Shown one piece after another: positions 6,835 to 13,269 of a stretch of 16,883 nt of DNA. Every line of letters begins with the position of its first letter. The stretch's first letter is position 1. A program made the position numbers and the translations under genes. The notes below the pieces were generated by a model. It had not been told where the DNA came from, did no database searches, and was given only the letters and a program-made list of their open reading frames with translations. Source of the DNA: Oscillospiraceae bacterium (lineage in GTDB: Bacteria; Bacillota_A; Clostridia; Oscillospirales; WRJC01); NCBI GenBank assembly GCA_009785015.1, contig WQXD01000050.1, positions 1-16,883 of the forward strand, written 5' to 3'.

Positions 6835-7589
6835 CGACGCAGTCCTACACGAAAAAAAATATAGCTCGGTATCAAAAACAACAACCCACATAGCGGGATA
6901 AATATATAAAACGCGCTTCGTTCTCTGTCTAACAAATACAATAGTGGGTAATATTGAAAAAGCGCCAACGGGATTATAAATGTGAGAAACATCAAAATGC
7001 CTTTTCCGTATACCGAAAATGGATAGCGGCCAAACTCGCGCCCGCCGTCGGTAAACACGTTCATAAATTCCAATCCCTCGATGGTAAAGAACGAAAACGC
7101 CGCATAGATAAGAAACAACCCGAAAAATATCAAACTCCCGCACAGAACCATCAGGCAAAGCGTTAAAATTTTATCCCAAGTCCATGTAACGCCGCTGTTC
7201 GGAATTGCATAACAGAATACAAGAACAGCTTGAAACAATCTGCCGAGCCGCGTAAAATCCATTTTTGACGCGAGGACTTGGAATATGATGTTTCTCGGTC
7301 TGACGAGAACGCGGTCAAATTCACCGTTGCCAATCATACGCGGGAATAAATCGAAACCGCGCCCGAGCATTTCCGCCATCGAAAAAGCCATCAGCACCAC
7401 GGCGAAACACAAAAGAGCCTGTTCAAAGGCATAATCCTCAACGATGTTAAACCGCGAAAACATAAAATACACGCCGAGAAACGCCGTGAACGACACAAGG
7501 AATTGTCCGAGCGCGGTCAAGAAAAAGGATGCCTTATACTGCATTTGGCTTTTTAAGTGCATGGCAAAAAACTTCATATAAAGCCGCAT
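6813..7589 (-). CDS. ABC-2 type permease, DUF990-like, copy 2 (last gene of the exporter operon)
   Basis: The 258-aa integral membrane protein has about six hydrophobic segments and belongs to the permease type that accompanies COG4586 ATPases (COG3694-like). A cytoplasmic loop motif NGEFDRVLVRPR (88-99), and later GRYPFSVYGK and IPLALFQYYPLLYLLD, are shared with the 258-aa permease at 8408-9184, showing that the two are paralogues of identical length. GGAGG at 7597-7601 is 7 nt from the ATG and lies across the end of the preceding gene, only 3 bp apart, so translation is probably coupled. Its stop codon lies inside the convergent kinase gene. It would pair with the 7593-8396 permease to form the membrane channel of an exporter. 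Confidence 0.88.
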   Translation of the reverse strand: MRLYMKFFAMHLKSQMQYKASFFLTALGQFLVSFTAFLGVYFMFSRFNIVEDYAFEQALLCFAVVLMAFSMAEMLGRGFDLFPRMIGNGEFDRVLVRPRNIIFQVLASKMDFTRLGRLFQAVLVFCYAIPNSGVTWTWDKILTLCLMVLCGSLIFFGLFLIYAAFSFFTIEGLEFMNVFTDGGREFGRYPFSVYGKGILMFLTFIIPLALFQYYPLLYLLDRERSAFYIFIPLCGLLFLIPSYIFFRVGLRRYKSTGS

Positions 7590-7592
7590 AAA

Positions 7593-8396
7593 TTATCCTC
7601 CCTGCACAATGACTTTTTGGAGCGCCCGCCTCATCATAAACCGCCCGACAAATAACAAAGCCACAAACCAAAAAATTTGTAACGCGATACCTTTCAAAGC
7701 GTCCAATCCCGCGATGTTACCGCTATAAATTCGGAGCGGCATATTCTGCATAGACGCGAACGGGAACAGTTCGGCAACGGCGCGAATCGGCTCGGGAAAA
7801 AACGGCAGCGGCACAGTCGCACCCGCGAGGAAATCAGATAAAACCGCGACGATTATTCGCACGCCCGTCGGTGACAACGTATAGAACAGCGAGATATACA
7901 TTAACATTGAAAACGCGACTACCACACAGAGCGCCAACAGCGCCGAAAACAAAAACAATAAAAGCTGTTCCGCGTTCGGCGGCAAGGTCATTCGATACGG
8001 TTCCGGCACGATGAACGCCACAATCAAAATCGGCGCGCAGCGCAGCGCCGCCCGCGCCAAACGATTGGCAGACGCCTGACAAAACCAACGGCTGTACAAT
8101 TCAACCGGGCGCACCATTTCGTAAGCTATTGAACCTTCCGTAATAGCCGCGGCAATGTCGTTTTCCCAAAACCACATCATAAACAACGCGAGAAACGCCT
8201 GCTGCATCCATATGTAAGAAACCGTCTGTGAAAACTCCATCGGAAAAGCGCCCGGATTGGCGCGGTAGAACGCGGAAAAAGCGAATATCTCCATGAAGCC
8301 CCACGCAAATTGCGTAGCCATGCCCGCCAATGCCGCCGCGCGGTATTGAAGCGCGTTTATAAACCGTATACGAAACATCGCCAAATACTTTTTCAT
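7593..8396 (-). CDS. ABC-2 type permease, COG4587-like, copy 2
   Basis: The 267-aa membrane protein has about six hydrophobic segments. It shares MQNMPLRIYSGNIAG and the C-terminal VQGG with the permease at 9191-9991, and has an AYEMVRPVELYSRWF loop equivalent to AYELVRPADLYGRWF there. The ATG at 8394-8396 is preferred over an immediately upstream TTG (8397-8399): the paralogue starts MKKYL, and AGGTG (8402-8406) is 5 nt from the ATG but only 2 nt from the TTG. It ends 3 bp before the next gene. It probably heterodimerises with the 6813-7589 permease, by analogy with the COG4586/4587/3694 three-component exporters. Confidence 0.87.
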   Translation of the reverse strand: MKKYLAMFRIRFINALQYRAAALAGMATQFAWGFMEIFAFSAFYRANPGAFPMEFSQTVSYIWMQQAFLALFMMWFWENDIAAAITEGSIAYEMVRPVELYSRWFCQASANRLARAALRCAPILIVAFIVPEPYRMTLPPNAEQLLLFLFSALLALCVVVAFSMLMYISLFYTLSPTGVRIIVAVLSDFLAGATVPLPFFPEPIRAVAELFPFASMQNMPLRIYSGNIAGLDALKGIALQIFWFVALLFVGRFMMRRALQKVIVQGG

Positions 8397-8407
8397 CAAA
8401 ACACCTT

Positions 8408-9184
8408 TTACGAACCCGTCGATTTATAATGCCGCAGTCCGAACCGGAAAAACGCATAACCCGGAATGAGAAACAGTAATCCGAGCAGCGGCGTCAGCAT
8501 ATAAAATACATTTCGTTCCATATCGAGCAAATACAATAACGGATAATATTGGAACAACGCCAACGGAATTACAAACGTGAGGAATCGCAAAACTTCTTTG
8601 CCGTATATTGAATAGGGATAACGGCCGTGGTCGCGTCCGCCATATGTCAGAACATTCATAAACTCCAGTCCTTCGGTGGTGAAAAACGCAAACGCCGCCT
8701 GAATGAGAAACAAAGCCGAAAATATAAGACTTCCGCAAATTACCATAAGGCAGAGTGTCAATATTTTGTCCCAAGACCAAACGACATTGCTTTTGGGAAT
8801 CGCCCAAAACATCACAACTGCCGCTTGCGTGGTTGCGCCAATACGGAATGGAGACAGCCTTGATGTGAGAACTTGAAAAACGATGCTCCTCGGTCTGACC
8901 AAAGCGCGGTCGAACTCGCCGTTTGCAAGCATATTCGGAAGCCGCTCGAAGCCGCTTCCGAACATCTCCGCGAATGAAAACGCCATAATCACAACGGAGA
9001 AACAAAGCAAAACTTGACCGTATGTAAACCCATCTGCATCATAGAACAACTGGAACATAAAATATACGCCTAAAAAAGTGGAAAACTGCATCAGAAAATT
9101 ACCCGCCGTGAGCAAAAAGAAAGATGATTTATACTGCATTTCGCTTTTCAGAAAGATGGAAATGAATTTTAAGTATAGCTTCAA
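8408..9184 (-). CDS. ABC-2 type permease, DUF990-like, copy 1
   Basis: The 258-aa membrane protein carries NGEFDRALVRPR (88-99), GRYPYSIYGK and IPLALFQYYPLLYLLD, matching its paralogue at 6813-7589 residue for residue in position. The start codon appears to be TTG (9182-9184): there is no ATG nearby, the paralogue aligns from this codon (MRLYMKF against LKLYLKF), and GGGTGAT (9190-9196), complementary to the 3' end of 16S rRNA, is 5 nt upstream. The gap to the preceding permease gene is 6 bp. It forms the first permease pair with 9191-9991, served by the ATPase at 9988-10962. Confidence 0.88.
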   Translation of the reverse strand: MKLYLKFISIFLKSEMQYKSSFFLLTAGNFLMQFSTFLGVYFMFQLFYDADGFTYGQVLLCFSVVIMAFSFAEMFGSGFERLPNMLANGEFDRALVRPRSIVFQVLTSRLSPFRIGATTQAAVVMFWAIPKSNVVWSWDKILTLCLMVICGSLIFSALFLIQAAFAFFTTEGLEFMNVLTYGGRDHGRYPYSIYGKEVLRFLTFVIPLALFQYYPLLYLLDMERNVFYMLTPLLGLLFLIPGYAFFRFGLRHYKSTGS

Positions 9185-9190
9185 ATCTTA

Positions 9191-9991
9191 TCACCCGCCT
9201 TGCACTGTCACTTTTCGGAGCGCGCGGCGCATTAAAAGTTTTCCGGCGGCAACGAGAAGAACAAGCCAAATAATTTGAAACAATATTCCGTTCAAAGCGT
9301 CCATTCCCGCGATATTCCCGCTGTATATGCGGAGCGGCATATTTTGCATAGCCGCAAACGGGAGCGTTTCAAGCACGGTTCGCACCGTCGCGGGAAAAAA
9401 CGGAAATGGTATCACGGCTCCCGTAAAAAATGCCGTCGCCGCTATCAACAACACCCGCACACCCCTATATGACGTTGTGTAGAACATCGAAACATACATG
9501 AGCATAGCGAAAGCCGTTGTGACTCCCAACGCAAGCGCCGTTGACGGCAGAAACATAATCGCTTGGAAAATGTCCGGCGGAATCGATAAATTATAGGGAG
9601 CGGGCAAAAAAAATACAATAATCAGCAACGGCAGACGAAACACGGTGAACGCGGCACGACCGGCGCAAGCGCGGGAAAACCAGCGTCCGTATAAATCGGC
9701 GGGGCGAACAAGCTCATAGGCTATCGCGCCGCTCTCGATTGAAGTTTCAATTTCTACGTCTGCGAACACCACCGAAAACAATATCAAGAACGCCTGCTGT
9801 AACCACATATATGAAATCGTCTCTGATAATGTCATGGGAAAAGCGGCAGGGTCATTGCGGTAAAAAGCCGAATACGCCAACACCAGCATCAACCCCCACA
9901 AAAATCCCGTAAATATAAGCGAAAACACGACGATTCTGTATTGCACGCCATGTATGAAGCGTATACGAAAAATCGTCAAATATTTTTTCAT
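9191..9991 (-). CDS. ABC-2 type permease, COG4587-like, copy 1
   Basis: The 266-aa membrane protein has about six hydrophobic segments and a basic N-terminus (MKKYLTIFRIRF). It is the paralogue of the 7593-8396 gene, sharing MQNMPLRIYSGNIAG and VQGG at the end. The ATG overlaps the stop of the ATPase gene as ATGA (9988-9991), a typical translational-coupling arrangement, and AAGGA (10001-10005) lies 9 nt upstream. It is the membrane subunit of the exporter; the substrate is unknown. Confidence 0.88.
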   Translation of the reverse strand: MKKYLTIFRIRFIHGVQYRIVVFSLIFTGFLWGLMLVLAYSAFYRNDPAAFPMTLSETISYMWLQQAFLILFSVVFADVEIETSIESGAIAYELVRPADLYGRWFSRACAGRAAFTVFRLPLLIIVFFLPAPYNLSIPPDIFQAIMFLPSTALALGVTTAFAMLMYVSMFYTTSYRGVRVLLIAATAFFTGAVIPFPFFPATVRTVLETLPFAAMQNMPLRIYSGNIAGMDALNGILFQIIWLVLLVAAGKLLMRRALRKVTVQGG

Positions 9992-10962
9992 ATATGGTAT
10001 TCCTTGTATAACGCGGCAACCATTTCCTCGGAGGTAACGCCGGAAACGGAAACATCGGTCAGTTCCGTCTGCGCCGCGAGGCGGGCAATAGCGTCTGATA
10101 CAGATAAATCCGATGGGTCAAGGACAATGACGAGCCTCCCTTCTTTCGATTCCGAAAGGGTCATTCCTTCGCAGATTACGGGCGCATTTCCGTTGTATTC
10201 GACAACCAGCGTCTTGCGCTCTGACGAGCGTTTTTTCAATTCGGCAAGGCCGCCGTCAAGCAAAATTCTACCCTTGCCAATGACCAGAATGCGCTCGGTC
10301 AACGCCTCAATGTCCTGCATATCGTGCGTGGTTAAAATGACCGTCGTACCGCGTTCGGCGTTCAATTTTTTGATAAACTGCCGCACGGCGATTTTGGAAA
10401 CTGCGTCAAGACCGATAGTCGGTTCATCGAGAAACAATATTTTAGGATTATGTAAGAGCGACGCGGCAATTTCACAGCGCATGCGCTGACCGAGTGAAAG
10501 CGTCCGCGTGGGCGTTTTCAAAAGTTCCTGCAAGCCGAGAAGTTCGGTCAATTCGCTCAAATTATCCTTGAATACTTTTTCGTCCACTTTGTAAATATCG
10601 CGTATCAACTCAAAGCTGTCGATGATGGGAACATCCCACCAAAGCTGACTGCGCTGACCGAATACAACGCCGATTTCACGCACATGGGCGGTGCGTTCTT
10701 TCCACGGTGTTCTGCCGTCAATATCACACGCGCCATTGTCCGGCGTCAGTATGCCGCACATGATTTTAATAGTGGTGCTTTTACCCGCTCCGTTCGGGCC
10801 GATGTAACCAACCATTTCGCCGTCGCGGATCGTGAAACTGACATCGTTCAACGCATGGATAAGCTCATATTCGCGCGAAAAAAGCGCTTTTACAGCGCGT
10901 CCGAATCCTGCTTGCCGTTTGGCTACGCGAAAAGTTTTATTGATTTTTTCAAGCGTTATCAT
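9988..10962 (-). CDS. ABC exporter ATP-binding protein (COG4586-like)
   Basis: The 324-aa protein has a complete nucleotide-binding domain: Walker A GPNGAGKST (55-63), Q-loop at Q103 (VVFGQRSQLWWD, a long form typical of COG4586), signature LSLGQ (155-159), Walker B ILFLDEPT with catalytic Glu180, and the H-loop at His213. A C-terminal domain of about 90 residues follows. It is the only ATPase of the operon and so must power both permease pairs, or choose between them. A COG4586-type exporter in Synechocystis has been linked to viologen efflux, as I recall; that does not fix the substrate here. GGAG (10974-10977) is 11 nt from the ATG. First gene of the operon, with its own promoter. Confidence 0.92.
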   Translation of the reverse strand: MITLEKINKTFRVAKRQAGFGRAVKALFSREYELIHALNDVSFTIRDGEMVGYIGPNGAGKSTTIKIMCGILTPDNGACDIDGRTPWKERTAHVREIGVVFGQRSQLWWDVPIIDSFELIRDIYKVDEKVFKDNLSELTELLGLQELLKTPTRTLSLGQRMRCEIAASLLHNPKILFLDEPTIGLDAVSKIAVRQFIKKLNAERGTTVILTTHDMQDIEALTERILVIGKGRILLDGGLAELKKRSSERKTLVVEYNGNAPVICEGMTLSESKEGRLVIVLDPSDLSVSDAIARLAAQTELTDVSVSGVTSEEMVAALYKEYHI

Positions 10963-11042
10963 ATATTTATTTTCTCCATGCCTGTTTCGTCAAAGCGTTC
11001 ATAACGCAAACTCAATTATATAGGGGGGTGCCGTTTGGCAAT

Positions 11043-11071
11043 ATTATACCGCAAAAAGAGCAAAAAGTCAA
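11043..11071 (-). promoter_or_regulatory. Sigma-A promoter of the ABC-2 exporter operon
   Basis: On the minus strand TTGACT (11066-11071), 17 bp, TATAAT (11043-11048). It gives a leader of about 75 nt before the ATPase start codon. No terminator or palindrome is evident in that leader, which has a run of C residues on the transcript. Confidence 0.82.
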
Positions 11072-11161
11072 GAGTTTTTTATAATTGCCTGCCAACCGTC
11101 AGATTCGGCAAACCGACTCAAAGTTGAGCTCGGGAAAATTTTTGCGGAATATATTTTTATA
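11072..11161. other. Spacer between divergent exporter promoters
   Basis: About 90 bp separate the two -35 elements. The stretch contains the small inverted repeat CTCAA-AG-TTGAG (11117-11128) and no coding sequence. A regulator acting on both operons could bind here, but nothing more specific is visible. Confidence 0.35.
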
Positions 11162-11190
11162 TTGACATTTGGCGTATAATCATATATAAT
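11162..11190 (+). promoter_or_regulatory. Full-consensus sigma-A promoter of the ABC half-transporter operon
   Basis: TTGACA (11162-11167), exactly 17 bp, TATAAT (11185-11190): both hexamers and the spacing are consensus. Such a promoter should be strong and constitutive, which fits control at a later step, in the 250-nt leader that follows. A second TATAAT occurs at 11175-11180 without a matching -35. Confidence 0.9.
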
Positions 11191-11213
11191 ATAGTTGACC
11201 CGCAAGGGAAATT

Positions 11214-11271
11214 ATAACTGCAGGAGGAAATAAAATATGTTAGTCGGAATGGTACTTGAAACATAACTGCA
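11214..11271 (+). repeat. Direct repeat ATAACTGCA flanking the mini-ORF
   Basis: Copies at 11214-11222 and 11263-11271. The first runs into the AGGAGG of the leader ORF and the second covers its stop codon. The repeat may be chance, or may mark structure that depends on ribosome position. Confidence 0.4.
11237..11266 (+). CDS. Putative 9-aa leader peptide MLVGMVLET
   Basis: ATG TTA GTC GGA ATG GTA CTT GAA ACA TAA lies about 40 nt after the predicted transcription start. AGGAGG (11222-11227) is 9 nt upstream, a far better ribosome binding site than that of the transporter gene itself. The placement (strong promoter, strong site, very short frame, then about 190 nt of structured non-coding leader before the first transporter gene) matches the leader peptides of ribosome-mediated attenuators, such as those ahead of erm genes and bmrCD. 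A ribosome stalled here by an antibiotic would alter folding downstream. I do not recognise the peptide. Translation is inferred from the signals only. Confidence 0.6.
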   Translation: MLVGMVLET

Positions 11272-11312
11272 TAACCGCTGGCTCATAGCGCGATTTCGTG
11301 GGGCGCGGCTCC

Positions 11313-11345
11313 ATGTCTTTTCGTTGTGCGCCGCATTTCAAGTAA
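11313..11345 (+). CDS. Possible second leader mini-ORF MSFRCAPHFK
   Basis: An ATG with GGGG (11300-11303) 9 nt upstream opens a 10-codon frame ending TAA, 11 nt before the first alternative hairpin. The ribosome binding site is weak and such frames occur by chance, so this is a candidate only. If translated, the ribosome would release close to the hairpin switch. Confidence 0.2.
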   Translation: MSFRCAPHFK

Positions 11346-11356
11346 CCTTTCGTCAA

Positions 11357-11417
11357 TACTGTTTGCATGCTGTAAAACAGTAGCTTCGATTGAGGCTGCT
11401 TGTTCTACGGTATTTTT
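11357..11417 (+). promoter_or_regulatory. Candidate attenuator: two mutually exclusive hairpins
   Basis: Hairpin 1: TACTGTTT (11357-11364) with AAACAGTA (11375-11382), perfect 8 bp. Hairpin 2: AACAGTAGCTTC (11376-11387) with GAGGCTGCTTGTT (11392-11404), 12 pairs with two G-U pairs and one bulge, loop GATT; TATTTTT follows at 11411-11417. Both need bases 11376-11382, so only one can form at a time. Hairpin 2 would be the terminator or blocking form, and hairpin 1 the anti-form. The U-tract starts 8 nt after the stem, farther than in a classical terminator, so the mechanism is uncertain. Confidence 0.5.
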
Positions 11418-11454
11418 GCGTCCATTTTAAAAATATATAAATACAAAACAAAAC

Positions 11455-13269
11455 ATGAGGATTTTTATTTTGATGATTTTAAAACAAAAAAAATACGGTT
11501 TTTTCGACATGATAATTATGTCGTTTAAAACGTCGCCGTTTTATTCGGTCATATTCGCCTCCAAATATATAGCTGACGCTTTGATTCCGGTATTATCCAT
11601 TTTCATAACGGCAAACTTTATCAATTCCGCGATGGCGGTTTACAATAAACAAACCGATATATCGTCGGTCTATACACCGGTTGCGTTGCTGGCGGCGGTT
11701 ATGGTGTATAACGCGGCGATCGGCACGATAATGAACTTTATCGAATGCAGGCGAAATATATATTTCCGCAAAAAACTGACGCCTGAAATACTCGAAAAAC
11801 AAGCGAAACTCGAATACAGGCATATGGAAAACCCCGATACAGCCGACCTGATTGAGCGTGTTTGCCCAAAATTCCCCGATAATGTATGGGAGATGTATTC
11901 ACGGATATTAAATGCGGCAAATCTCGTTATATATATCATGGGTGTTCTCATAACATTATTTACGCAAGTATGGTGGATTGCGGCGGGGATGTTCTTATCT
12001 TTCATACCGATATTAACCATAGCGAAAAAAGCGGGACAGCGAAGTTATGACGTTGACAAAGCGGAAGCTCAATTGGGGCGCCGCATGAAATATTTGTCCA
12101 ATGTGATGACAAGCCGCGAAACCGTGGAAGAACGCAGCCTATACGGATATACCGGCAATCTGAACATCAAATACGGCGAAAAATTTGATTTTATCCGTAA
12201 ATTCAAACTGAAAGTGGAGTCGAAAAATTTTATCAGATCGAAAATGGGAGGATTGGCCGCTTCGATTTATTCCGTGATCATCATGTTTGCCATGTTGATT
12301 CCCGTGTCTAACGGTGATATAGATTTGGGTATGTTTATCGGGCTGATGAACGGCGTGTTCGGTTTGATAACTTCGAACAGCGTTTCATGGGGCATATACG
12401 GGACTGTTCAAGATTTGGTAAAAAGGCGCGAATATTTAAAAGACCTGACGCAATTTATGCGTTTTGAAGAACAAGCCGGGGCAATCGACTTGCCGGATAA
12501 AAATATGACATTTCAAACAATTGAGTTCAAAAATGTCAGTTTCAAGTATCCCGGCACAGACAACCTTATACTCGACAATATATCGTTTTCCATCGAAAAC
12601 GGCAGACATTATTCCTTTGTCGGCGCAAACGGAGCGGGCAAAACCACTGTAATAAAACTGCTTACGGGACTATATACAAACTACGAAGGCGAAATCTTTG
12701 TTGACGGACGTTCACTGCGCGATTTGTCACAGGCACAAATAAAGGGCTTATCGTCTGTGGTGTATCAGGATTTCGCGAAATATTATATATCGTTGTATGA
12801 CAATATAGCGATTGCCGGAAGTGAAGTTGAAAAAGCCGTCGAGCTTGCGGGGTTATCAGACGCGGTCGAAAGACTAAAAGACGGCGTCAATACTCCGCTT
12901 GGGAAAATATATGAAAACGGCGCGGATATATCGGGCGGCGAGTGGCAGAGGGTAGCCATGGCGAGAAGCATAGCGAATAAAGCTCCGCTCTTGATTCTCG
13001 ACGAACCGACTGCCGCCCTCGACCCTGTGAGTGAATGCGCAGTATATAAAAATTTCGAGCAAATTTCAAAAGAGCAGACGACAATTTTTATCAGCCACCG
13101 GCTCGGCTCGACAAAACTTGCGGATATTATCTTTGTGCTGTCCAACGGTAAAATCGTTGAAAGCGGTTCACATTCAGAGCTTATGGCGCTCGAAAACGGT
13201 ATATACGCCGAAATGTTCGATTCGCAGGCCAAATGGTACAGGGCATTGGAGGTAACTTTAAATGTTTGA
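11455..13269 (+). CDS. ABC half-transporter (fused permease and ATPase), subunit 1
   Basis: The 604-aa protein has an N-terminal exporter membrane domain (about six segments, 25-310) and a C-terminal ATPase domain: Walker A GANGAGKT (390-397), Q-loop in VVYQDF, signature SGGEWQR (493-499), Walker B LILDEPT with Glu517, and His548 of the H-loop. The architecture is that of COG1132-type multidrug, lipid or peptide exporters. It overlaps the next half-transporter by 8 bp, and the two probably form a heterodimer. No ribosome binding site precedes the ATG at 11455. GAGG (11457-11460) lies 9 nt before an in-frame TTG (11470) and 12 nt before an ATG (11473), so the real start may be five or six codons further in. 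Expression is probably governed by the upstream leader. Confidence 0.92.
   Translation: MRIFILMILKQKKYGFFDMIIMSFKTSPFYSVIFASKYIADALIPVLSIFITANFINSAMAVYNKQTDISSVYTPVALLAAVMVYNAAIGTIMNFIECRRNIYFRKKLTPEILEKQAKLEYRHMENPDTADLIERVCPKFPDNVWEMYSRILNAANLVIYIMGVLITLFTQVWWIAAGMFLSFIPILTIAKKAGQRSYDVDKAEAQLGRRMKYLSNVMTSRETVEERSLYGYTGNLNIKYGEKFDFIRKFKLKVESKNFIRSKMGGLAASIYSVIIMFAMLIPVSNGDIDLGMFIGLMNGVFGLITSNSVSWGIYGTVQDLVKRREYLKDLTQFMRFEEQAGAIDLPDKNMTFQTIEFKNVSFKYPGTDNLILDNISFSIENGRHYSFVGANGAGKTTVIKLLTGLYTNYEGEIFVDGRSLRDLSQAQIKGLSSVVYQDFAKYYISLYDNIAIAGSEVEKAVELAGLSDAVERLKDGVNTPLGKIYENGADISGGEWQRVAMARSIANKAPLLILDEPTAALDPVSECAVYKNFEQISKEQTTIFISHRLGSTKLADIIFVLSNGKIVESGSHSELMALENGIYAEMFDSQAKWYRALEVTLNV

Larger units (their letters stand above)
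6813..9991 (-). repeat. Tandem duplication of a two-permease unit
   Basis: Two units of 1584 bp each, 6813-8396 and 8408-9991, carry the same pair of permease genes in the same order. The paralogues are clearly related but diverged at protein level, so this is an old duplication, not an assembly artefact. They keep identical C-termini (YKSTGS in one type, VQGG in the other). Confidence 0.85.

Noticed and set aside
8397..8399. TTG start for the 7593-8396 permease
   Set aside because: The AGGTG site would be only 2 nt away, and the paralogue begins at the equivalent of the following ATG.
6813..9991. Duplicated permease pair as an assembly artefact
   Set aside because: The copies differ throughout at protein and nucleotide level and use different start and stop codons, so they are genuine old paralogues.
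9941..10489. 182-codon plus-strand open frame
   Set aside because: It is antisense to the well-defined ABC ATPase and permease genes and has no ribosome binding site or motif.
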